Below, one piece after another: positions 25,625-34,966 of a stretch of DNA of 64,000 nt. The stretch is from Dactylosporangium roseum (GTDB lineage Bacteria > Actinomycetota > Actinomycetes > Mycobacteriales > Micromonosporaceae), in assembly GCF_025264685.1 (NCBI RefSeq), contig NZ_CP073721.1, positions 7,891,501-7,955,500 of the forward strand, written 5' to 3'. Every line of letters starts with the position of its first letter. Positions within the stretch are counted from its first letter, which is position 1. Under the pieces are notes generated by a model. The model did not search any database, was not told the DNA's origin, and saw nothing but the letters and a program-made list of their open reading frames with translations. Both the position numbers and the translations under genes were made by a program.

Positions 25625-25712
25625 AACTGTCAGTCCCTGGGTCCAAGATGGGCCCATGACGATCTCCCCAGATCTGGAGTACCGCCTGCCGGCGAGTTGA
25701 CCATCGGCGACG

Positions 25713-26984
25713 CTATGCGGGAACCGGGATCGGAGGGGCGGTGGAGGCGGTGCGGCGGGTGCGGAACAGCAGCAGCGACAACGCCGCCGCCGAGATCGAC
25801 AAGCCGCCCGCGACGTACCAGGCCAGGTCGTAGTTGCCCAGCCTGTCGCGGAGCAGGCCCGTCGACGTGGCGGCGATCGCGGCGCCGATCTGGTGCGACG
25901 CGAACACCCAGCCGAACACCACTGAGCCCGACATCCCGAAGTATTCCCTGCACAACGACACCGTCGGGGGAACCGTCGCCACCCAGTCCAGGCCGTAGAA
26001 CAGGATGAACACCATCATGCTCGGCTTCACCGTCGCGGCGAACAGCATCGGCACGACCAGCAGGGACACGCCGCGAAGGGCGTAGTACCAGCCCAAGAGG
26101 ATTCTGCTGTCCATCCGGTCCGTCAGCCAGCCCGACAGGATCGTGCCCGCGATGTCGAACAGGCCGACCAGGGCCAGCAGTGAGGCCGCCGTGGGCTCGG
26201 CCATGCCGTGGTCGTGGGCCGCCGGGATGAAGTGGGTGCCGATCAGGCCGCTCGTCGTGGCGCCGCAGATCGCGAAACCGCCGGCCAGCAGCCAGAACGC
26301 CGGAGTCTTCGACGCCGCGCGCAGGGTGCCCACGGCCCGGGAGGCCGCGCCCATCGTCGGTGGCGGGGGCGGCGGCTCGTCGCTCGTTGCGCCGTACGCC
26401 GTCACGCCCAGGTCGGGCGGGTGGTCCCGCAGGCGCCACAGCACCAGCGGCACCACCAGCAGCGCCGCGCCGGCCACCGTCAGTGCCGCCGTCCGCCAGC
26501 CGTGGTCCTCGACGAGCACCGCCAGCACCGGCAGGAACACCAACTGGCCGGCCGCTCCACCGGCGGTCAGCACGCCGGTGACCAGGCCGCGCCGCCGCAC
26601 GAACCACCGTCCGGTGACCGTGGCCACGAACGCCAGCGCCATCGACCCGGTGCCGACGCCGACCAGCACGCCCCACAGTGCGATGAGCTCCCAGCTATGC
26701 CGCATGAAGACCGTCAGTCCGCTGCCGGCGGACACGAGCAGCAGCGCATACGCCACGACCCGGCGGATGCCGAACCGCTCCATGAGCGCGGCGGCGAACG
26801 GGGCGGTCAGGCCGAAGAGCAGCAGGTTGATCGAGACGGCGAGCGAGATCGTGCCGAGCGACCAGCCAAACTCCTCGTGCAACGGGCGGATCATCACGCC
26901 GGGCGTCGCGCGGAAGCCCGCCGCGCCGACGAGCGCGACGAAGGTGACGACGGCGACCAGCCAGGCGGGGTGGAGTCGTTTCAC
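25713..26984 (-). CDS. MFS transporter (monocarboxylate/oxalate-formate type)
   Basis: About 423 residues with 12 predicted helices and a charged central loop near residue 205 that includes a run of prolines. The first helices and GWSLGTISLAVSINLLLFG resemble the MCT/OxlT-like group that exports or imports small organic anions. I prefer GTG at 26984 (MKRLHPAW), which leaves 70 bases to the divergent glxA-like gene; the ATG at 27035 would leave only 19 bases. Substrate unknown. The divergent AraC-type gene may regulate it. Confidence 0.83.
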   Translation of the reverse strand: MKRLHPAWLVAVVTFVALVGAAGFRATPGVMIRPLHEEFGWSLGTISLAVSINLLLFGLTAPFAAALMERFGIRRVVAYALLLVSAGSGLTVFMRHSWELIALWGVLVGVGTGSMALAFVATVTGRWFVRRRGLVTGVLTAGGAAGQLVFLPVLAVLVEDHGWRTAALTVAGAALLVVPLVLWRLRDHPPDLGVTAYGATSDEPPPPPPTMGAASRAVGTLRAASKTPAFWLLAGGFAICGATTSGLIGTHFIPAAHDHGMAEPTAASLLALVGLFDIAGTILSGWLTDRMDSRILLGWYYALRGVSLLVVPMLFAATVKPSMMVFILFYGLDWVATVPPTVSLCREYFGMSGSVVFGWVFASHQIGAAIAATSTGLLRDRLGNYDLAWYVAGGLSISAAALSLLLFRTRRTASTAPPIPVPA

Positions 26985-27054
26985 GATCCGATCGTCGAGC
27001 GTCGCGACGAGAAAGACGAGTGGCCCGAAAGCCATAGTGCGCAACAATCGGGCC

Positions 27055-28041
27055 ATGGCCGAGAAGCACCTCGTGACCGTCATCGCACTGGACGGCGTGG
27101 TCCCGTTCGACCTGGGCACTCCGACCCAGATCTTCGGCACCGCGCGTGACGAGCACGGGCACCGCAAGTACGAAACCCTCGTCTGTACACCCGGCAAGCA
27201 ACCGGTCCGAACCGCCTCGGGTTACCAGGTCCTCCCCGACCACGGACTGGAGATCACGGAGCGGGCGGACACGGTGCTCGTGGCCGGCGTCTCCTCCGGC
27301 GACCCGGTCGAGCGGGGCACGGTGGATCCGCGAGTCACCACAGCACTGAACGACGCGCTCGCCCGCGGCGCCCGGGTGATGTCCATCTGCACCGGCGCGT
27401 TCGTGCTGGCCGCCGCCGGCCTGCTCGACAACCGGCCGGCGACCACACACTGGTGGTGGGCGGACCGCTTCCGGGAGCTGTTCCCGCACGTCAAGCTCGA
27501 CCCCGAGGTGCTGTTCATCGACGACGGCCCGGTGCTCACGAGCGCCGGCGTCGGCGCGGGCATCGATCTCTGCCTCCACGTCGTCCGCACCGACTTCGGC
27601 AGCGAGATCGCCAACCGGGCGGCGCGCCGCACGGTGGTCCCGCCGTGGCGGGAGGGAGGGCAGGCGCAGTACATCGAGCGACCGCTGCCCCGGCTCACCG
27701 ACACCACGACCGCGCCGACCCGCGCGTGGGCCCTGGAGCGACTGAGCGAGCCGTTGACGCTCCAGAACCTGGCGACGCACGCCACGATGAGCGTGCGCAC
27801 GTTCACTCGACGGTTCCGCGAGGAGACCGGGGTGAGCCCGGCGCGCTGGCTGCTGCAACAGCGGGTGGACCACGCCCGGAGGCTCCTGGAGAGCACCGAC
27901 CTGCCGGTGGAGGTGATCGCCAGGAGGTCCGGACTCGGGACGGCGTCGTCGCTACGCCAGCACTTGCAGACCACGATCGGTGTCGCGCCGAGTGCCTACC
28001 GTCGTACGTTCCGGGTTGTGCCGGAGGGCGCGGAGCGGTAG
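27055..28041 (+). CDS. GlxA family AraC-type regulator with DJ-1/PfpI domain
   Basis: A 328-residue protein. Residues 1-190 form a DJ-1/PfpI-like domain with the nucleophile-elbow cysteine in SICTGAFVLAAAG. Residues 220-328 carry two AraC helix-turn-helix motifs (LATHATMSVRTFTRRFREET and VIARRSGLGTASSLRQHL). GlxA-type regulators usually control neighbouring catabolic or transport genes. It is divergent from the MFS transporter, whose promoter lies in the same short gap, so it probably regulates that gene. Confidence 0.9.
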   Translation: MAEKHLVTVIALDGVVPFDLGTPTQIFGTARDEHGHRKYETLVCTPGKQPVRTASGYQVLPDHGLEITERADTVLVAGVSSGDPVERGTVDPRVTTALNDALARGARVMSICTGAFVLAAAGLLDNRPATTHWWWADRFRELFPHVKLDPEVLFIDDGPVLTSAGVGAGIDLCLHVVRTDFGSEIANRAARRTVVPPWREGGQAQYIERPLPRLTDTTTAPTRAWALERLSEPLTLQNLATHATMSVRTFTRRFREETGVSPARWLLQQRVDHARRLLESTDLPVEVIARRSGLGTASSLRQHLQTTIGVAPSAYRRTFRVVPEGAER

Positions 28042-28081
28042 GCAAGATGAGCGATCACCGTCGATCCTCTGGGGAGGCACC

Positions 28082-29863
28082 GTGCGAAGGCTCCTACCGT
28101 TCGTCCTGGTTCCGTTCCTGTTCGTCCCGGCCACGACGGCCGAGGCGGCCCGACCGCCGACACCGAGCGGGCCGACCGCCACCGGCTACGGCGGGGCCGT
28201 GACCTCGGTCGATCCGACGGCTACCGCGGTGGGGCTCGAGGTCCTCCGCGAGGGTGGCAACGCCGTCGACGCCGCGGTCGCCGTGGCGGCGACGCTGGGG
28301 GTGACCGAGCCGTTCTCCGCCGGGATCGGCGGTGGCGGCTTCTTCGTCTACTACGACGCCAAGACCGGTCGGATCTCTACCCTCGACGGACGTGAGACGG
28401 CGCCGCGATCGATGACGGAGACCGCGTTCGTCAACCCGGAGACCGGCCAACCGTATGCGTTCCAGGAGGCCCGCGTCAGCGGCCTCTCCGCCGGCGTGCC
28501 CGGCACGCTCGCCACCTGGGACGCCGCGCTCCAGCGCTGGGGCAAGCGGTCCCTGGCGAAGAACCTGCGCCCGGCCGGCGACGTCGCCCGGCGCGGCTTC
28601 CCGGTCGACCAGACGTTCGCCCAGCAGGTGAAGGACAACGAGGCCGCGTTCGCGCAGTTCAGCTCGACCTCGGCGCTGTTCCTGCCGGGCGGCGAGGTTC
28701 CCGCGGCCGGCAGCACGCTGCGCAACCCCGACCTGGCGGCGACCTACGACCTGATCGCCCGCCGGGGCATCGGCGCCTTCTACGGCGGCGAGGTGGGCCG
28801 TGACATCGTCACCACCGTTCAGCGCCCGCCGCTGGCGGCCGACCCGGCGCTGGACTGGCAGTACGAGATCCGCCCCGGCGGCATGACGCTCGCCGACCTG
28901 CGCGCCTACGAGGTGCGCCGTCCGGCGCCGACGCACGTGAACTACCGCGGCTACGACGTCTACGGCATGCCGACCCCGTCATCCGGCGGTGCCACGGTCG
29001 GCGAGGCGCTCAACATCCTCGAGCGCTCCGACCTGAGCAGGCTCGACAAGACCCAGGCGCTGCACCGATACCTCGAGGCGAGCGCGCTCGCCTTCGCCGA
29101 CCGCAACCGCTACGTCGGCGACTACACCCCGCGGCCACTCCTCGACGCGCTGCTGACCGACGGCTTCGCGGCCGAGCGGGCCTGCCGGATCGACCCCGCG
29201 AAGGCGCTCGCCAAGCCGGTGCTTCCGGGTGTACCGGACGGTCGCTACGACGGCTGCGCCACGACCTCCGGCGGCGCCGCGACGGACTTCGGCAAGTCGA
29301 CGACCAACCTCACCGTCGCCGACAAGTGGGGCAACGTGGTCGAATACACGCTGACCATCGAGCAGACCGGCGGCAACGGCATCGTGGTGCCCGGCCGCGG
29401 TTTCCTGCTCAACAACGAGCTCACCGACTTCAACTTCACGCCGACCCAGGGCACCGCCCACGACCCGAACCTGCCCGGCCCCGGCAAGCGGCCGCGCAGC
29501 TCGATGGCGCCGACGATCGTCCTGCAGCACGGCAAGCCGTTCCTGGCGCTCGGCTCGCCGGGCGGGTCGACGATCATCACGACCGTCCTGCAGATTCTGG
29601 TCAACCGGCTCGACCTCGGCATGAGTCTGCCGGAGGCGCTGGCCGCGCCGCGGGCGACGCAGCGCAACACGGCGTCGGTCACGGCCGAGCCCGCGTTCAG
29701 CAGCTCGGCGGAGGGTGTCGCGCTGGCCGCGCTCGGCCACACGTACACCCCGACGGCCGAGATCGGCGCCGCGACCGCGATCGAGTTCCTCGGCCACGGC
29801 AGACTCCTGGCGTGCGCGGAACCCGTCCGCCGCGGCTCGGGTTCGGCGGGCACCGTCCGCTGA
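28082..29863 (+). CDS. ggt: Gamma-glutamyltransferase, secreted
   Basis: A 593-residue proenzyme. A signal peptide covers about residues 1-22 (RRLLPFVLVPFLFVPATTAEA). The large-subunit motif GGNAVDAAVA is near residue 60. The self-cleavage/nucleophile threonine is in KSTTNLTVAD near residue 403, followed by NGIVVPGRGFLLNNELTDF, typical of the small subunit. GTG at 28082 is preceded by GGGGAGG. It cleaves glutathione or other gamma-glutamyl compounds outside the cell. It converges on the sigma-factor gene through an inverted repeat. Confidence 0.92.
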   Translation: MRRLLPFVLVPFLFVPATTAEAARPPTPSGPTATGYGGAVTSVDPTATAVGLEVLREGGNAVDAAVAVAATLGVTEPFSAGIGGGGFFVYYDAKTGRISTLDGRETAPRSMTETAFVNPETGQPYAFQEARVSGLSAGVPGTLATWDAALQRWGKRSLAKNLRPAGDVARRGFPVDQTFAQQVKDNEAAFAQFSSTSALFLPGGEVPAAGSTLRNPDLAATYDLIARRGIGAFYGGEVGRDIVTTVQRPPLAADPALDWQYEIRPGGMTLADLRAYEVRRPAPTHVNYRGYDVYGMPTPSSGGATVGEALNILERSDLSRLDKTQALHRYLEASALAFADRNRYVGDYTPRPLLDALLTDGFAAERACRIDPAKALAKPVLPGVPDGRYDGCATTSGGAATDFGKSTTNLTVADKWGNVVEYTLTIEQTGGNGIVVPGRGFLLNNELTDFNFTPTQGTAHDPNLPGPGKRPRSSMAPTIVLQHGKPFLALGSPGGSTIITTVLQILVNRLDLGMSLPEALAAPRATQRNTASVTAEPAFSSSAEGVALAALGHTYTPTAEIGAATAIEFLGHGRLLACAEPVRRGSGSAGTVR

Positions 29864-29872
29864 CGGCCGTCC

Positions 29873-29949
29873 CGTTGATCATGCAGTTGTGCTGCCGACA
29901 AACCCGGACGTCATGGGAGCGTCACGGCACCACAACTGCAAGATCAACG
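29873..29949. repeat. Long inverted repeat, family 1 copy 2 (convergent-gene junction)
   Basis: Arms 29873-29896 and 29926-29949 pair with two mismatches around a 29-base spacer. It starts 10 bases after the ggt stop, and its right arm contains the stop codon of the minus-strand sigma-factor gene. Spacer length and sequence match the other two copies. Confidence 0.88.
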
Positions 29950-31158
29950 CGAGGAGGAGAGGGAGGCGGCGCGCGCCTGGAGGTAGCGCTGCTCCGGGAG
30001 GCTTGTCGTGCGGCGGGCCGCCAGCGCGTACCACTCCCTCGCCTCGTCGCGGCGTCCGGCCATCTCCAGCAGGTGGGCACGCACCGCGGCGAGGCGATGG
30101 TGTTTCGCCATCCGGGTGTCGCCGTCCAGTGCGGCGAGGAGCTGCAGCCCGGCCTCGGGGCCCTGCACCATCGCGGTGGCGACGGCCTGGTTGAGGGTGA
30201 CGATCGGGTTCGGCGCGACCTGGCCGAGGAGCCGGTACAGCGCGAGGATCTGCGGCCAGTCGGTCTCGTCCGCCCGCGATGCCTCGTCGTGGACGGCCGC
30301 GATGGCCGCCTGGAGCTGGTACGGGCCGGGCGGCCCCTGCGGCAGCGTCTTCGTGATCAGCTCGACGCCCTCTTCGAGCATCGGGCGGATCCACCGGCTC
30401 CGGTCCTGCTCGGCGAGGGGCACCAGCGTGCCGTCGGGCAGCGCCCGTGCCGGGCGGCGGGCCTCGGTGAGCAGCATGAGCGCGAGCAGGCCGGCGACCT
30501 CCCCGTCGTCGGGAAGCAGCCGGTGGACCTCGCGGGTCAGCCGGATCGCCTCCGCGGTGAGGTCGCCGCGGTGGAGGGCGGTGCCGGAACTCGTCGTGTA
30601 GCCCTCGTTGAAGATGAGGTACAGCACCTGGAGCACGACCTGGAGACGGGCCGGGCGCTCCGCGTCGGGCGGCATCACGAACTGCGCGCCGGCCGCCTTG
30701 ATCTTCTGTTTGGCGCGGCTGATCCGCTGCGCCATCGTGGCCTCGGGCACGAGGAACGCACTCGCGATCTCGGCCGTGGTGAGGCCGCCGACGGCGCGCA
30801 GCGTCAGCGCCAACTGGGAGGCCGGCGACAGGGCGGGGTGGCAGCACAGGAAGAGCAGTGTCAGCGCGTCGTCGCGGTCGGGCACCTCCTCCTCGGTCGG
30901 GGCCATCATGGCGACGGTCACCTCGCGGCGGCGCCGGGCGTCCTCGCTGCGCCACTGGTCGGTGAGCCGCCGCACGGCGACGGTGATCAGCCAGCCGCGC
31001 GGATTCGTCGGGACGCCCTCCTCGGGCCACTGCAGGGCGGCGGCGAGCAACGCCTCCTGGACGGCGTCCTCACAAGCGTCGAACTGCCCGTGCCGCCGGA
31101 TGAGCGTCCCCAGCACCTGCGGGGCCAGGGTGCGCAGTTCGTCCTCGACGACGGTCAC
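29944..31158 (-). CDS. ECF42-type RNA polymerase sigma factor
   Basis: A 404-residue sigma factor with sigma2 (region FDACEDAVQEAL, with NPRGWLITVAVRR) and sigma4 (LTLRAVGGLTTAEIASAFLV) domains, plus a ~220-residue C-terminal extension with TPR-like repeats that ends in LPEQRYLQARAA, the conserved ECF42 tail. Such sigma factors normally sit next to YCII/DGPF-domain genes; none is adjacent here. No anti-sigma gene is seen; the C-terminal extension is thought to control activity. GTG start inferred. Confidence 0.9.
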   Translation of the reverse strand: MTVVEDELRTLAPQVLGTLIRRHGQFDACEDAVQEALLAAALQWPEEGVPTNPRGWLITVAVRRLTDQWRSEDARRRREVTVAMMAPTEEEVPDRDDALTLLFLCCHPALSPASQLALTLRAVGGLTTAEIASAFLVPEATMAQRISRAKQKIKAAGAQFVMPPDAERPARLQVVLQVLYLIFNEGYTTSSGTALHRGDLTAEAIRLTREVHRLLPDDGEVAGLLALMLLTEARRPARALPDGTLVPLAEQDRSRWIRPMLEEGVELITKTLPQGPPGPYQLQAAIAAVHDEASRADETDWPQILALYRLLGQVAPNPIVTLNQAVATAMVQGPEAGLQLLAALDGDTRMAKHHRLAAVRAHLLEMAGRRDEAREWYALAARRTTSLPEQRYLQARAASLSSSR

Positions 31159-31168
31159 ACCCCCTTGT

Positions 31169-31813
31169 CTACACGACGACGGGGCGCGCCTTGTCCGTCG
31201 CCAGCTTCACGGCGATGAGGCCGAGGAGCGAACCGGTGACGTACCGCTGGATCCGCAACCAGCCCGGGCGCTTGGCGAGGAAGACGGCGATCGTCCCGGC
31301 GGCGAGCACGATGCCCGTGTTGACGAGCATGCTCACGGCGATCTGCACGCCGCCGAGGACGAATCCCTGCACCACGAGGTGCCCGGTGCGCACGTCGACG
31401 AACTGCGGGATCAGCGACGCGTACATGATCGCCGCCTTCGGGTTGAGCAGGTTCGTCATCAGGCCCATCGTGAAGAGCTTGCGCGTGGAGTCGGGCGGCA
31501 GGTCCACGGGCGCGAACACCGACGTGCCGCCCGGGCGCACCGCCTGCCAGGCCAGCCAGGCGAGGTATGCGGCGCCGGCCAGCTTGACCGCGAGGTACAG
31601 GCCGGGGACGGTCGCGAACACCACGGAGAGACCGAGTGTGGCCAGCGTCAGGTAGACCAGGAAGCCGACGGCGACGCCACCGAGGGACACCAACCCGGCG
31701 CGGCGGCCCTGCGTGATGCTGCGCGAAACGAGGTACATCATGTTGGGCCCGGGCGTGAGCACCATCCCGAGCGCGACGAACGCGACACCGACAACCGCAC
31801 CGATCGTGACCAT
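31169..31813 (-). CDS. LysE/RhtB family exporter
   Basis: A 214-residue membrane protein with about six helices and the family motif GMVLTPGPNMMYLVSRSIT near the N-terminus. LysE/RhtB proteins export amino acids or related compounds. I chose ATG at 31813; the longer frame upstream is not coding-like. It ends 10 bases after (upstream in genome coordinates of) the sigma-factor start at 31158, so the exporter is first and the sigma factor second in a likely two-gene operon. Confidence 0.88.
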   Translation of the reverse strand: MVTIGAVVGVAFVALGMVLTPGPNMMYLVSRSITQGRRAGLVSLGGVAVGFLVYLTLATLGLSVVFATVPGLYLAVKLAGAAYLAWLAWQAVRPGGTSVFAPVDLPPDSTRKLFTMGLMTNLLNPKAAIMYASLIPQFVDVRTGHLVVQGFVLGGVQIAVSMLVNTGIVLAAGTIAVFLAKRPGWLRIQRYVTGSLLGLIAVKLATDKARPVVV

Positions 31814-31994
31814 GACACCGACGCTGCCCGCCCGCGGACCGGACGTCGACAGCCAATCGGCGGTTACAGGCCCTTGACCCAGCGTCGCCGGTCCGGTGCT
31901 TGCGTCGATCAGTTCGGCATCCCATGGATGGTGAACATCGTCCAGCCGCAGAGCTGAGGCGATCAGCCGCATACAGGTGCCATAGGGTCGGGGC
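31814..31994. promoter_or_regulatory. Divergent promoter region between lysE-like and bioA
   Basis: 181 bases between divergent starts. No BirA-type operator is recognised by eye. Confidence 0.4.
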
Positions 31995-33275
31995 ATGCAC
32001 CCTGAGGAGTTGATCGCGCTCGACCGTGAGCTCGTCTGGCACCCGTATGCGCCGATGCCGGCCACCCAGCGACCGCTCGTGATCGAGTCCGCACAGGGCG
32101 TGCGGTTGCGACCGGCCGAGCCGGTGGCGGGCCACGAGGAGCTCGTCGACGGCATGTCCTCGTGGTGGGCGGCGATCCACGGGTACCGCCACCCGGTCCT
32201 CGACGCGGCCGTGCGGGAGCAGTTGGAGCGCATGAGCCACGTGATGTTCGGCGGACTCACGCACGAGCCGGCGGTGCGGCTCGCACAGACCCTCGTCGAC
32301 ATCACGCCCGACCCGCTGCGGCACGTCTTCTTCTCCGACTCCGGGTCGGTGGCCGTCGAGGTGGCCGTCAAGATGTGCCTGCAGTACTGGCGGTCGCTCG
32401 GCCGTCCGGAGAAGCATCGACTGTTCACGTGGCGCGGCGGCTACCACGGCGACACCTTCCACCCCATGTCGGTGACCGATCCAGACGGCGGGATGCACAG
32501 CCTCTGGCGGGGCATCCTGCCCGCGCAGATCTTCGCCCCGATGCCACCGGTGGAGTTCAACCCGGCGTACGTCGCCTCGCTCGACGCGCTGCTCGGCTCG
32601 CACGCCGACTCGGTGGCGGCGATCATCGTCGAGCCGGTCGTACAGGGCGCGGGCGGCATGCGGTTCCACAGCCCCGAGTACCTCCGCGCGCTGCGCTCGC
32701 TGGCCGACGCCCACGACGTGCTCCTGGTGTTCGACGAGATCGCGACCGGGTTCGGCCGCACGGGCGCGCTGTTCGCGGCCGACCACGCCGCCGTGACACC
32801 CGACGTGATGTGCGTCGGCAAGGCGCTGACGGGTGGCTATCTTTCGATGGGCGCGACGCTGTGCGTGCCGCGGGTTGCCGAGGGCATCAGCCGCGGCGAG
32901 ACCCCGGTGCTGGCGCACGGCCCCACCTTCATGGCCAACCCGCTCGCGTCGGCCGTGGCCGACGCCTCGACAGCGCTGCTGCTCTCCGGGGACTGGGCGA
33001 CAACGGTGAAGCGGATCTCGGCGGGATTGGCGCAGGGCCTGGCCCCGGCGTGGGACGTGCCGGGCGTCGTGGACGTGCGCGTGCTGGGCGCCATCGGCGT
33101 GGTCCAGCTAGATCACGAGGTCGACATGGCGGCGGCGACGAGAGCGGCGGTGGAGCACGGCGTTTGGCTCCGCCCGTTCCGCGACCTCGTCTACACGATG
33201 CCCCCCTACGTCACCGACGACGCCGACGTCGCGCGCATCGCCGCCGCGGTGGTGGCGGCGTCGGCTCGGGGCTAG
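31995..33275 (+). CDS. bioA: Adenosylmethionine-8-amino-7-oxononanoate aminotransferase
   Basis: A 426-residue class III PLP aminotransferase of biotin synthesis. The early segment VWHPYAPM, the SSWWAAIHGYRHP region, GGYHGDTFHPMSVTDP, DEIATGFGRTG and the PLP lysine in CVGKALTGGYLSMG are all BioA hallmarks. The SSWW segment is specific to BioA among class III enzymes. Other bio genes are not adjacent. An IS4 element has inserted exactly at the stop codon without destroying it, so the enzyme should be intact. Confidence 0.93.
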   Translation: MHPEELIALDRELVWHPYAPMPATQRPLVIESAQGVRLRPAEPVAGHEELVDGMSSWWAAIHGYRHPVLDAAVREQLERMSHVMFGGLTHEPAVRLAQTLVDITPDPLRHVFFSDSGSVAVEVAVKMCLQYWRSLGRPEKHRLFTWRGGYHGDTFHPMSVTDPDGGMHSLWRGILPAQIFAPMPPVEFNPAYVASLDALLGSHADSVAAIIVEPVVQGAGGMRFHSPEYLRALRSLADAHDVLLVFDEIATGFGRTGALFAADHAAVTPDVMCVGKALTGGYLSMGATLCVPRVAEGISRGETPVLAHGPTFMANPLASAVADASTALLLSGDWATTVKRISAGLAQGLAPAWDVPGVVDVRVLGAIGVVQLDHEVDMAAATRAAVEHGVWLRPFRDLVYTMPPYVTDDADVARIAAAVVAASARG

Positions 33276-33339
33276 CGCCAATGCCGGGTAGTTAAGCCCA
33301 GCGGTGGCTGGTCAAGTGGTGTGTTGGTGTGGATGTGGG

Positions 33340-33402
33340 CAGCGGGACTCCGGTAGAGAGGTACGTCCGCCAAGACATGCCTTGCTGCCGGGAGTCCCGC
33401 TG
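33340..33402 (+). promoter_or_regulatory. Stem-loop ahead of the transposase start
   Basis: CAGCGGGACTC (33340-33350) is complementary to 33392-33402, which contains part of the GGGAG ribosome binding site and abuts the TTG at 33403. Such hairpins in IS elements can limit transposase translation from external transcripts. Confidence 0.5.
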
Positions 33403-34767
33403 TTGGTTCAGTCTGTCATTACGCGTGTGGTGCGGGTCGCGGCAGGTCCGTTCGCGCCGGGTCATCTGGGTGAGTTGACCCAGCAGGTGCCGTTCGAGAT
33501 GGTCGATGCCGTACTTGCTCAGACCCGCTGCATGCAGCGGCGGGTGCGGGATCTGCCGTCGCGGGTGGTGGTGTATCTGCTGCTGGCGGGTTGTTTGTTC
33601 GCCGAGTTGGGGTATCGGCAGGTGTGGCAGCGTCTGGTCGCCGGTCTGGACGGGCTGCCGGTCGCGTACCCGAGCGAGGCCGCGTTGACCAAGGCCCGCC
33701 AGCGGGTCGGCCCGCAACCGTTGCGGGCGTTGTTCGACCTGCTGCGCGGCCCGGCGGCGGCGATGGCGGGGCCGGTGCGCTGGCGGGGGCTGCTGGTCTG
33801 CGCGATCGACGGGACCATGTTGTTCGCGGCGGACAGCGCGGCGAACCTGACCCGGTTCAGCAAGCAGCGCGGCGGGCGCACCGGCGGGTCGGGTTATCCG
33901 ATGCTGCGGCTGGTGACGGTGATGGCGTGTGGCACCCGGTCGGTGATGGACGCGGTGTTCGGGGCGATCACCTGCGGCGAGACCACCTATGCCAGGGATC
34001 TGTTGGCCCGGCTGCCCGCCGGGGTGCTGCTGCTGGCCGACCGTAACTTCGCCGCCGGGCATCTGCTCAAGATCGTGACCGGCCGGCAGGCGCATCTGCT
34101 GGTGCGGGCCAAGACCGGCCGCGGCGGCCCGAAACTGTCGATGCTGCACCGTTTCCGGGACGGCTCCTACCGATCGGTGTTCGGCGGCCAGCCGGTACGG
34201 GTCATCGACGCCGAGATCAGCATCGCGACCAAGGCCGGCACGGTCACCGGTGTCTACCGGCTGATCACCACCCTGCTGGACCCGCAGGCCCATCCGGCCA
34301 CCGCGATGCTGCGGCTCTACCACGAACGGTGGGAGATCGAGACCGCCTACCTGGAGATCAAGTCCAGCATCCTCGGCGGCCGGGTCCTGCGGGCCCGGAC
34401 CCCGGCCGGCGTCGACCAGGAGATCCACGCCTTGCTGGTCACCTACCAGATCCTGCGCACCGCCATGACCGACGCCACCAACAGCGACACCGCAGTGGAC
34501 CCTGACCGGGCCAGCTTCACCATCGCCCTGCACGCTGCCCGTGACCAGATCGTGCACGCCGCCGGGGTGATCGCCGACACCGTCATCGACCTGGTCGGCA
34601 ACATCGGCCGCCTCGTCCTGAACGATCTCCTGCCCGAGCGACGGCTCCGCGTCAACGCCCGCACCGTCAAACGAGCAATCTCCAAATACAACGCCCGCGG
34701 CCCGAACATCGACCGACGCACCTACCAAGCCACCATCAGCCTCACGATCCTCGCCGAACCCCCTTGA
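33403..34767 (+). CDS. IS4 family transposase
   Basis: About 454 residues from TTG 33403, which has GGGAG eight bases upstream; the frame is open back to GTG 33304. An IS4-type N-terminal domain is followed by a DDE catalytic core. The first aspartate is in AIDGTMLF, the second in LLADRNFAAGH, and the third acidic residue is in YHERWEIETAYLEIK, which fits the IS4 signature Y-2-R-3-E-6-K exactly. No frameshift or internal stop. It fills the element between the terminal repeats. Confidence 0.93.
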   Translation: MVQSVITRVVRVAAGPFAPGHLGELTQQVPFEMVDAVLAQTRCMQRRVRDLPSRVVVYLLLAGCLFAELGYRQVWQRLVAGLDGLPVAYPSEAALTKARQRVGPQPLRALFDLLRGPAAAMAGPVRWRGLLVCAIDGTMLFAADSAANLTRFSKQRGGRTGGSGYPMLRLVTVMACGTRSVMDAVFGAITCGETTYARDLLARLPAGVLLLADRNFAAGHLLKIVTGRQAHLLVRAKTGRGGPKLSMLHRFRDGSYRSVFGGQPVRVIDAEISIATKAGTVTGVYRLITTLLDPQAHPATAMLRLYHERWEIETAYLEIKSSILGGRVLRARTPAGVDQEIHALLVTYQILRTAMTDATNSDTAVDPDRASFTIALHAARDQIVHAAGVIADTVIDLVGNIGRLVLNDLLPERRLRVNARTVKRAISKYNARGPNIDRRTYQATISLTILAEPP

Positions 34768-34857
34768 CGACCAGCCCCGACCCTTAACTACCCGGCATTG
34801 GGGCTAGCGCCGAGCCCACGGGCTGCCACGCGAGCAGGTCGCACCCCACCCACACCT

Positions 34858-34934
34858 TGTCGATCTTGCAGTTGTGGTGCCTCACAAACCGGGCATTCAG
34901 GGAGTGTCCAGGCACCACAACTGCAAGATCGACA
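34858..34934. repeat. Long inverted repeat, family 1 copy 3 (convergent-gene junction)
   Basis: Arms 34858-34881 and 34911-34934 are perfect 24-base complements around a 29-base spacer. The spacer is close to the reverse complement of the copy 1 spacer, so the whole element, not just its arms, is conserved and can sit in either orientation. Before the IS insertion it separated convergent bioA and the DUF350 gene. Confidence 0.9.
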
Positions 34935-34966
34935 CGCAAGAAGCGGCGGCCCCGGGCAAACCGCGA

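Larger units (their letters stand above)
33279..34800 (+). mobile_element. Intact IS4 family insertion sequence
   Basis: 1522 bases bounded by perfect 18-base terminal inverted repeats CAATGCCGGGTAGTTAAG (33279-33296 and complement at 34783-34800), with further partial similarity inward. A 10-base target duplication GGGCTAGCGC flanks it at 33269-33278 and 34801-34810. The transposase is complete, so the element may be active. The duplication includes the bioA stop codon. Confidence 0.95.
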
